DNA from: Ferruginibacter sp.
GTDB taxonomy: Bacteria > Bacteroidota > Bacteroidia > Chitinophagales > Chitinophagaceae
Reading direction: 5' to 3'
Assembly (NCBI GenBank): GCA_030831725.1
Contig: JAURKN010000142.1
Span: 1-29,741 of the forward strand
Length of the DNA stretch: 29,741 bases
Each line of letters begins with the position of its first letter. The first letter of the stretch is position 1. The translations under genes and the position numbers were made by a program. The notes under the pieces were generated by a model. It worked only from the letters and a program-made list of their open reading frames with translations, did not search any database and was not told the origin of the DNA. Of this stretch, positions 23,766 through 29,741 are shown in pieces.

Positions 23766-25445
23766 TCAGGGCTTTTTTGCTGGTGTTGGTTTACTTTTTG
23801 TATCTGTAGCCGGTTTTTTTGCTGGGGCAGTGAGTATTTTCTTATTCCCAAGCGCTTCGGCGTCATTCGGTTCGAGAGTCAATATTTTTTCAATGTACAT
23901 CAATGTTGTCTCTTTGTCTTTTTTGATATTGAAATAATAGGCTACAAAATAGCGATACGCTGTCAAGAGCTGAGGTTTATATTTAATAGAATCGGTGATA
24001 GCAAACTGAATCGTCTTTTCGAATGCCTCATTAGCCATTCCAAGTTGCATCGTGGTATCTATTGCTGAACTCGCTTTCCCTATGAAATTATAAACAAAAG
24101 GATCGTTAGGAAATTTTTCTGATGACAATTTGAACATATCAATAGACTGTTGGAATGCTCCCGCTTTGTAATAATTCAATGCGCATATGTCGAGATCATA
24201 TTTTGAAGGAGTCTTTTTTACAGAGATGATTTTACTGTAAAAATCAGCAGCTTCCAAAAAGCTCTTTCGGGTTTCGAAAATTTGTGCCACAGCTCTCAAA
24301 TATTGAACCTTATTGCTTTCTATAGAATCCAGAATCACTGCCTTTCCTATGATAGCCCCAACTTTACTTTCATTTCCGGGTATCTTCAGCAGGTTCTTGG
24401 CATATTCAAAATAATCCCCTGCCGTGATTTTCTCGGGCATTTGTTTTTGAAAATAAAGTTCATAATTGGCAATTGCATTCGTCGAATCTTTTAATCGGTT
24501 GTATGCGTTAGCTTTCAATCCATATAGGTTAGCATAAGGATTTCCGGCAGATTCATTGATGCATGCATCAGACATGGAAATGGCATCCATGAAAAAGCCC
24601 TGAGCATATTTCAAAGCGGCTCTATAATAACATGATTTGTAATCAGTATCTGAATTGGCTTGCCATTTTTCAAAATATTCCGCAGCTCTTGTCACATTAG
24701 TCTCATAGAAATAATTGAAAAGGTTCGCATATACGGGAGCGTAAGCAGGATCGTCGGCAATAGCTTTATCGTAGTACTCCATGAAAATGCTTTCCTGTCC
24801 CCTTCCTTGAGACTGATACAATTTACCCATTCTAAAGTTCGTCCTTGCATACTTTGGGTTCAAACCAAGGGCAGCCTGATAGGACAATATTGCATTTCCA
24901 CCATCTCCGAGTTTACGATACGCATCTCCAAGATTCACATATACATCAGGATCGTTGAATTTCTTCAATAGAGTGGCCATTTTAAGTTTCTCAATGGCAT
25001 AAGCCGCATCGCCCTCCTTTACATCTGGATTGCTGTTGGCAAACCCAATTGCACTTAGTACGGCAATGTTTTTGGACTGACTTAATTCAATGGCAGCAGC
25101 AAAATGATTTCTGGCATCAGCAGTCTTACCTTCCAAAAGCTCCACATGTCCTATTCCGGCCATGAGCAATTGACTGTTTGAGACCGAAAGTTTAGATTGA
25201 TAGAGTGATTTTACTTCAGCGATATCTTTGGCGGTATGATCGTCTGGCGCAATGATGCACTGGCCGAGCCAATACACCGCTTCCTCATTGTTGGGGTTGG
25301 TGTTCAATAATTTTTGAAAAACTTCTTTTGCGCTTTTAAACCGCTCGTAATAGTAGAATTTTTTTCCCTCTTCGATGGTTTGAGCCTTGATAGAAAAGAC
25401 AGAACCTGTTACCATCAAAACCATACTGAATATATGCTTCTTCAT
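23766..25445 (-). CDS. exported tetratricopeptide-repeat protein
   Basis: This 559-residue protein has a signal peptide (MKKHIFSMVLMVTGSVFSIKAQ). Consecutive TPR helices fill almost its whole length, for example AKEVFQKLLNTNPNNEEAVYWLG, PDVYVNLGDAYRKLGDGGNAILSYQAALGLNPKYA, ISMSDACINESAGNPYANLYGLKANAYNRLKDSTNAIANYELYF and FLEAADFYSKI. A Lys/Pro/Ala-rich tail follows, with two PAKKP motifs. It is probably a periplasmic scaffold. It is the last of four minus-strand genes after TonB, a small membrane protein and a PstS-like lipoprotein. A TPR protein after TonB and a PstS-like lipoprotein recurs in Bacteroidota, which suggests a shared but uncharacterised envelope function. No enzymatic motif is seen. 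Confidence 0.85.
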   Translation of the reverse strand: MKKHIFSMVLMVTGSVFSIKAQTIEEGKKFYYYERFKSAKEVFQKLLNTNPNNEEAVYWLGQCIIAPDDHTAKDIAEVKSLYQSKLSVSNSQLLMAGIGHVELLEGKTADARNHFAAAIELSQSKNIAVLSAIGFANSNPDVKEGDAAYAIEKLKMATLLKKFNDPDVYVNLGDAYRKLGDGGNAILSYQAALGLNPKYARTNFRMGKLYQSQGRGQESIFMEYYDKAIADDPAYAPVYANLFNYFYETNVTRAAEYFEKWQANSDTDYKSCYYRAALKYAQGFFMDAISMSDACINESAGNPYANLYGLKANAYNRLKDSTNAIANYELYFQKQMPEKITAGDYFEYAKNLLKIPGNESKVGAIIGKAVILDSIESNKVQYLRAVAQIFETRKSFLEAADFYSKIISVKKTPSKYDLDICALNYYKAGAFQQSIDMFKLSSEKFPNDPFVYNFIGKASSAIDTTMQLGMANEAFEKTIQFAITDSIKYKPQLLTAYRYFVAYYFNIKKDKETTLMYIEKILTLEPNDAEALGNKKILTAPAKKPATDTKSKPTPAKKP

Positions 25446-25513
25446 GCTAAAATGTTTCTTTTTTTGACTTAAATATTGGCGTAAAATTAGGCAAGTAGTT
25501 GTTAATGTTTTTA

Positions 25514-26443
25514 TTAATTTTCTGGAATTCTCTCATTGACTTGTACATTTCGAATATCCAGATCCATTACCGGACCCAGATAAGCCCTCCTGAAAATAAG
25601 TTGTCCTCTTTCGAATTTTAAAAATGATGTGAACCCTGTTCCTAAGCCAGTATAATTCTCATGAATCATGTAATATAATTTTCTGACCAGCGGATATCTT
25701 CGGGTAAGCATGCTTTCCTGCATAGGCTTAACATAAGGCTTACCCTCGCAAAGTTCGCATCGCACATACGCAAGCTTAACCTTCTCCAACATCCGTCTCT
25801 GTGAAGAATCCTCCTTGTTTCCAATCCAGCTGACGCCCGTAAACCCAACCGCGTTTTCGTGTTCGGCCACATATTCCAAAACTTCTTTGCTGCTTCTGAC
25901 AGCTTTAACCATGCTTGTATCAAAAATTTCGCCCTTCATGATAGAATCCCTTATATACCTGACTGTACTGGTTGCATTCAACCCATCAAAAACAAAAACT
26001 TTCCCCGAATTTTCCTTGCCTGAAAGCGCATTCTGCAGTCCTTTGATGGTGAACAATGAATCCGTGCTTGTTTTATGAATCACTACCGATACAGCATCTG
26101 ATGCTACCGGCTGACATCCTGGAATGTAATGCAATGAATCTGCAAGATATTTTTCTTCTTTGCGCGTCAAAGCCCTGCTGACCAAAACCAATCTGACAGC
26201 ACTGTCTGAAAAAAAATCCCTGATACAATCGATTTCAGGCTTGTAGTCGGCAATGATTTTCGTTCCTGGATAACTCAGTTCATACATTTTTATCTGCTCC
26301 TCTATTACGGGCTTGAATGTTTCATCAACACTGATCCTGATGGTACCGCTGAGTGGTGTGTCGAATTGGGCTTTCTTTTCATGTGAATCACATCCTGTCA
26401 TCATGAAAAATGAAACGAGTACTAAAAAGACAAGAAATCTCAT
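25514..26443 (-). CDS. PstS-like substrate-binding lipoprotein
   Basis: This 309-residue protein has a lipoprotein signal (LVSFFMMTGC, Cys18) and resembles PstS/PBP-like_2 periplasmic binding proteins. Visible parts are SGTIRISVDETFKPVIEEQIKMYELSYPGTKI, LVSRALTRKE, SDAVSVVIHK, the VFDGLNATSTVRYI segment and YPLVRKLYYMIHE. The usual phosphate-binding GSGT loop is not clearly present; NATSTVRYI stands at that place, so phosphate specificity is doubtful. No ABC permease or ATPase genes are beside it. It overlaps the preceding 85-residue protein by 4 bp and lies in the TonB unit. In this phylum such proteins accompany TonB/ExbBD genes and may act in energised outer-membrane uptake rather than in an ABC transporter. 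Confidence 0.82.
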   Translation of the reverse strand: MRFLVFLVLVSFFMMTGCDSHEKKAQFDTPLSGTIRISVDETFKPVIEEQIKMYELSYPGTKIIADYKPEIDCIRDFFSDSAVRLVLVSRALTRKEEKYLADSLHYIPGCQPVASDAVSVVIHKTSTDSLFTIKGLQNALSGKENSGKVFVFDGLNATSTVRYIRDSIMKGEIFDTSMVKAVRSSKEVLEYVAEHENAVGFTGVSWIGNKEDSSQRRMLEKVKLAYVRCELCEGKPYVKPMQESMLTRRYPLVRKLYYMIHENYTGLGTGFTSFLKFERGQLIFRRAYLGPVMDLDIRNVQVNERIPEN

Positions 26444-26697
26444 GATTTGCGATAATTTTTTTTGATGCCTCTGTACACCCTGAAGGATCCATAAGCAATA
26501 CAGAGAAAGCCGAATCCTTTCATCACCGGATCGTCATATCTCAAAGCCATAGAAGGTGAAATGGACTTTACAAACAACATGAAAATGCCCATCCCAAACC
26601 ATAGTATGCCCATCCCTAAATCCATGATGCTTCTCATTCTGATCATCCCCTTTTCCCTTGCACTTAACTTTTCATCTTCATGATTCATGCTTCTCAT
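26440..26697 (-). CDS. small two-helix membrane protein
   Basis: This 85-residue protein has a charged N-terminus and two hydrophobic segments (about 26-44, MDLGMGILWFGMGIFMLFV, and 62-77, GFGFLCIAYGSFRVYR), followed by a basic end. I recognise no named family. Its last 4 bp overlap the PstS-like lipoprotein start (ATGA overlap), and it begins 31 bp after the tonB stop, so it is a translationally coupled member of this operon. A role as an inner-membrane partner of TonB or of the binding protein is inference from position. A start further in (MIRMRSIMD, residue 18) is possible. Confidence 0.75.
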   Translation of the reverse strand: MRSMNHEDEKLSAREKGMIRMRSIMDLGMGILWFGMGIFMLFVKSISPSMALRYDDPVMKGFGFLCIAYGSFRVYRGIKKNYRKS

Positions 26698-26728
26698 TTT
26701 GAAGCAAAATTAAACCATACGTTTCGTT

Positions 26729-27544
26729 TTATAGTTCTTTTACAAAATGAACAGGTAGGTTATAATAAACCGAAACATTTTTCCCTTTCGACTTTCCGGG
26801 TATCCATGATGGCATTTTTTTGATGACCCTGATCACTTCCCTATCGAACTCTCTTCCTCCATCCGTAACAATTTCAAAATTCCTCAGAACCCCATCATAT
26901 CCAACCACAAACCGAACAACTACCGTTGCCATTTCAACATCTTTGACCTCATCAGGATATTCCAAATTTTCTTGTAGAAAACGATTCAAGGCATTCATTC
27001 CCCCGGGAAAAGTTGGTCTTATTTCAGGCGCATCGGAAATCTCGTTCGTTTCTCCGCCACCGCCTGAAAAATTTGTCATACCTGTGCTGTCATCAGCACC
27101 GCCGCCACCGCCTCCACCATTTCCATCATTCAAACTTCCATTTCCTAAAGACTGAATACCATTTTCAATATTGAGAACAGAACTGTCTTTTACTATTTCT
27201 GTAGAGTCTATGATGACGATAGCGGATCCCATTAAATGTATCGGCTTCCGATTATTGGTTACTGCATGCTGTTTCTTTTTATGCGCTATCTCCTGTTTCT
27301 CCTTTTTTACCTTTCGAACTTCAGCCATCGCAGTCTCCCTGATTTCAAATGTCTTTAATTTTTCGGCATTGCCTTTTCCGGAAATCAATAAAAACAAAAT
27401 GGCGACTGACAAAAACACAATGAAAATGGATCGTAAAAGCACAATTGGATACTCTTTTCTCAGCTGATAAGCGCCATATAGTTTATTTCTGCGGTCAAAA
27501 AGAATGTCTAAAAAACTGGCTTGTAATAATTTTTGAGCTTCCAT
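26729..27544 (-). CDS. tonB: energy transducer TonB
   Basis: This 271-residue protein has a cytoplasmic N-terminus, one transmembrane helix (about 37-54) and a charged/Lys-rich stalk (KVKKEKQEIAHKKKQHAVTN). A glycine-rich low-complexity linker (two runs of four or more Gly around 140-170) comes before the C-terminal TonB domain (about 186-271): FPGGMNALNRFLQENLEYPDEVKD, VVVRFVVGYDGVLRNFEIV, EVIRVIKKMPSWIPGK. TonB passes proton-motive energy from ExbBD to outer-membrane receptors. The first residues (FLDILFDRRNKLYGAYQLRKEY) are the typical Bacteroidota form. No exbB/exbD genes occur in the window, so it must use ExbBD encoded elsewhere. It heads the four-gene minus-strand unit. Confidence 0.93.
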   Translation of the reverse strand: MEAQKLLQASFLDILFDRRNKLYGAYQLRKEYPIVLLRSIFIVFLSVAILFLLISGKGNAEKLKTFEIRETAMAEVRKVKKEKQEIAHKKKQHAVTNNRKPIHLMGSAIVIIDSTEIVKDSSVLNIENGIQSLGNGSLNDGNGGGGGGGADDSTGMTNFSGGGGETNEISDAPEIRPTFPGGMNALNRFLQENLEYPDEVKDVEMATVVVRFVVGYDGVLRNFEIVTDGGREFDREVIRVIKKMPSWIPGKSKGKNVSVYYNLPVHFVKEL

Positions 27545-27631
27545 GTCATTAGATTTTAAGGTTAAGAATCAAGGGTTTCAGTAGCATGATGGCATGATTC
27601 AATGAATTCCATAACTCGAGTACTATTTTTT

Positions 27632-27639
27632 TATCTTTG
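27632..27639 (+). promoter_or_regulatory. -7 element directly before the phosphatase start codon
   Basis: TATCTTTG is a perfect TAnnTTTG box. It ends only 4 bp before the ATG at 27644, so the transcript would begin at or next to the start codon, giving a leaderless or very short-leader mRNA. No good TTG -33 box is seen at the proper distance. Confidence 0.5.
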
Positions 27640-27643
27640 TACC

Positions 27644-28111
27644 ATGAAAATGCTGATGGTTTGTCTTGGAAATATTTGCAGAAGCCCGATTGCAGAGGGA
27701 GTGATGCAGCATAAGGTCAAAATGGCCGGACTCGACTGGGTGGTTGAAAGTGCGGGTACGTATGGTTTTCATGAGAATGAACCTCCGCATGTTTCCAGCA
27801 TAAAAGTTTGTAAGGAGAACGGAATAGACATCCACCATCAACGTGCAAGAAAACTGAAGGAGTCGGATTTTGAAAACTATGATTTGCTGTTGCCCATGGC
27901 AAACGACGTACTTTCAGGAATGCAAACCATCGGCGGCCATTCTTTTTCAACGGAAAAATGTCCTCTTTTTCTGGATGCGCTTTTCCCGGGAATGCTGAAA
28001 GACGTTCCAGATCCATATTATGGAACTTATGAAGACTTTGAAAAAGTGTATCAATTAATTGACAAATGTTGTGATGCCATATTGAGCAAATATGGTGAAC
28101 AGAAAAAATAA
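27644..28111 (+). CDS. low-molecular-weight protein-tyrosine phosphatase
   Basis: The protein has 155 residues from the ATG at 27644. The P-loop VCLGNICRSP (6-15) is the CX5R(S/T) signature with nucleophile Cys7 and Arg13. The general acid lies in DPYYGT (Asp123). It removes phosphate from phosphotyrosine or related small phosphoesters in the cytoplasm. A longer reading from 27602 (adding 14 residues) is unlikely, because it would start upstream of the promoter box and of the normal family N-terminus. In the segment DLLLPMANDVL many relatives have MD where this protein has MA. hisS follows after 3 bp, forming an operon. Confidence 0.92.
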   Translation: MKMLMVCLGNICRSPIAEGVMQHKVKMAGLDWVVESAGTYGFHENEPPHVSSIKVCKENGIDIHHQRARKLKESDFENYDLLLPMANDVLSGMQTIGGHSFSTEKCPLFLDALFPGMLKDVPDPYYGTYEDFEKVYQLIDKCCDAILSKYGEQKK

Positions 28112-28114
28112 ACC

Positions 28115-29485
28115 ATGAACAAACCCAGTCTACCACAGGGAACCCGCGATTTTTCTCCCGAAGTGATTCGGAAAAGAAATTTCATTTTTGAAACCATTAA
28201 AAGAACATTTGAATTATTCGGTTTCGAACCGTTGGAAACCCCTGCCATGGAGAATCTGGATACCCTCATGGGTAAATACGGAGAAGAGGGAGACCGTTTG
28301 ATTTTCAAAGTGCTGAACAATGGCTTGAATGATCCCAAGAACATCCAAAAAGCCAAGGATGGTTTTGCCAAAGTGATTGAAGGCAAAAGCAGTTCGCTCC
28401 TTACTGAACGTGCGTTGAAATATGACCTGACCATCCCTTTCGCCAGATTCGTGGCCATGAACCACGGAACACTTACCCCTCCTTTCAAAAGATATCAGAT
28501 ACAACCCGTATGGCGTGCGGATCGCCCACAAAAAGGGAGATACAGGGAATTTACCCAATGTGATGCCGATGTGGTAGGCAGTGCTTCTTTATTCAACGAA
28601 ATCGAACTCATCAACATTTACATTCAGGTATTCTCAGCACTAAAATTGAATGATGTTTCCATCAAAATCAACAACAGGAAACTACTGACCGCTCTAGCCG
28701 AATCTTGTGGTGACGCATCATTGATCACCACCATAAGTACTGCGATTGATAAGCTTGATAAGATCGGAACGGAAAAGGTTCGTGAAGAATTGGAAACAAA
28801 TGGAATTGCCGGAGAAAAATGGAATTTGATTTTACAATATTTGAGCATAACAGGAAGCAATGCTGAAAAATGTGAAAAAATATTGGCATTATTCCCCGAA
28901 AATGCAAATGCCTTATCAGGCGTGAACGAATTGGCATGGATTTTAGAAAGACTGGAAACTGATGCCCCTGTTGAGCTTGACCTTACTTTGGCTAGAGGAC
29001 TGAATTATTACACAGGCACCATCGTGGAAGTAAAAGCCCCGGAAAGTGTAAAGATTGGAAGCATCGGTGGCGGAGGCAGATATGACGATCTTACCGGGCT
29101 GTTTGGTGTGAAAGGAATTCCCGGTGTCGGTATCAGTTTCGGTATAGATAGGATTTATGATGTGATGGAAGAACTTGAACTTTTTCCTGTAGAAATACAC
29201 AAAGGGTCGAAATTGATATTCATGAACATGGGTGAGAAAGAATCGATGTTTGCCTATAAGATCATCCATCGACTGAGGTCGCAGGGAATATCGTGCGAGT
29301 TGTACCCAGAAACAGCAAAATTGGATAAGCAGTTCAAATACGCAGACAAGAAAGGCATCGGTTACGCTGCAATCATCGGAAGCAAGGAGCTTGAACAAGA
29401 AAACGTGGTGATAAAAAACCTGGGTACAGGTACCCAGGAAAATATGTCTGTCGATTTATTGCTGGAGTGGGCGAAAAGCATCTGA
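28115..29485 (+). CDS. hisS: histidyl-tRNA synthetase
   Basis: This 456-residue class II synthetase charges tRNA-His with histidine in the cytoplasm. Visible parts are the N-terminal QGTRDFSP (8-15), motif 1 region FELFGFEPLETPAME, motif 2 FKRYQIQPVWRADRPQKGRYREFTQCDAD (124-152), the histidine-specific RGLNYYTG loop (294-301; RGLDYY in many bacteria), motif 3 GGGGRYDDL through GVGISFGIDRIYDV, and the anticodon-binding domain (about 370-456). It is 3 bp downstream of the phosphatase gene. No terminator hairpin is visible in the 19 bp before the convergent thiolase stop. Confidence 0.97.
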   Translation: MNKPSLPQGTRDFSPEVIRKRNFIFETIKRTFELFGFEPLETPAMENLDTLMGKYGEEGDRLIFKVLNNGLNDPKNIQKAKDGFAKVIEGKSSSLLTERALKYDLTIPFARFVAMNHGTLTPPFKRYQIQPVWRADRPQKGRYREFTQCDADVVGSASLFNEIELINIYIQVFSALKLNDVSIKINNRKLLTALAESCGDASLITTISTAIDKLDKIGTEKVREELETNGIAGEKWNLILQYLSITGSNAEKCEKILALFPENANALSGVNELAWILERLETDAPVELDLTLARGLNYYTGTIVEVKAPESVKIGSIGGGGRYDDLTGLFGVKGIPGVGISFGIDRIYDVMEELELFPVEIHKGSKLIFMNMGEKESMFAYKIIHRLRSQGISCELYPETAKLDKQFKYADKKGIGYAAIIGSKELEQENVVIKNLGTGTQENMSVDLLLEWAKSI

Positions 29486-29504
29486 TGAATCATTACGATT
29501 TCAA

Positions 29505-29741
29505 TCAGACTCCTTCATAAATGATGGCAACGCCCTGGCCTACACCTACGCACATCGAAGCAAGGCCGTATTTTGAATTTCTTTTTTGCATCTCATGCAG
29601 CAAAGTGGCAGAAATCCTCACACCGCTGCATCCCAAAGGATGTCCAAGAGCGATGGCGCCTCCGTTGACATTCACTTTTTCAAGATCAAGTCCGAGGTCG
29701 TGTATGCATGCTATACTTTGGGAAGCAAAGGCCTCATTTAA
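29505..29741 (-). CDS. thiolase / acetyl-CoA acyltransferase (C-terminal fragment)
   Basis: The window holds the last 78 codons; the gene continues beyond 29741. The translation starts LNEAFASQ (the NEAFA thiolase motif) and contains GGAIALGHPLGCSG with the catalytic His34 and MCVGVGQG with the catalytic Cys64 (fragment numbering). The C-terminus ends IIYEGV. Thiolases either cleave 3-ketoacyl-CoA in beta-oxidation or condense two acetyl-CoA. Which of these it does cannot be told from the fragment. It converges with hisS, with only 19 bp between the stops. Confidence 0.93.
   Translation of the reverse strand, partial: LNEAFASQSIACIHDLGLDLEKVNVNGGAIALGHPLGCSGVRISATLLHEMQKRNSKYGLASMCVGVGQGVAIIYEGV

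Overview
The window looks like a chromosomal segment of a Bacteroidota bacterium, probably of the Chitinophagia/Sphingobacteriia type. Signs of this are Bacteroidota-type promoters (TTG, 18-22 bp, then TAnnTTTG) instead of sigma70 boxes, AT-rich translation starts with little Shine-Dalgarno signal, a type IX secretion (T9SS) C-terminal sorting domain, DUF5689 and DUF5683 proteins, a TonB-dependent receptor, and the parA-parB-DUF5683-dapB gene order typical of the phylum. Coding density is high. No intergenic gap exceeds 300 bp. I see no rRNA, tRNA, CRISPR array, insertion sequence or phage gene.

Layout. 1-785: end of a glycosyltransferase overlapping a Sua5-type tRNA modification enzyme. 786-1367 (minus): small outer-membrane barrel. 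1368-3364: DEAD-box RNA helicase behind a structured leader of about 170 nt. 3453-5209 (minus): membrane metallophosphoesterase and an FMN reductase. 5372-8453: chromosome partitioning parA/parB, a DUF5683 membrane protein and dapB. 8713-10341 (minus): OmpA-family protein. 10563-13231: polyprenyl diphosphate synthase and recJ. 13279-15093 (minus): htpG. 15213-22375 (minus): three-gene surface operon (TonB-dependent receptor, DUF5689 lipoprotein, 1014-residue T9SS repeat protein), divergent from an exported EEP-fold nuclease/phosphatase at 22644-23681. 23766-27544 (minus): TonB, a small membrane protein, a PstS-like lipoprotein and a TPR protein. 27644-29485: low-molecular-weight phosphatase and hisS. 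29505-29741 (minus): end of a thiolase.

The most coherent accessory theme is 15.2-27.5 kb. An exported nuclease/phosphatase, a surface protein whose N-terminal module resembles ones seen with extracellular nucleases, a lipoprotein, an outer-membrane receptor, a TonB energiser and a PstS-like binding lipoprotein lie together. I infer a system that digests extracellular nucleic acid or another phosphoester and imports the product, but substrate and partnership are unproven.

The most novel non-coding signal is the helicase leader (about 1478-1654). One GUUGGG segment can pair with either of two CCCAAC segments, and a perfect 7-bp hairpin sits beside the second. This suggests a two-state regulatory RNA. 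Strong hairpin terminators close most transcription units.
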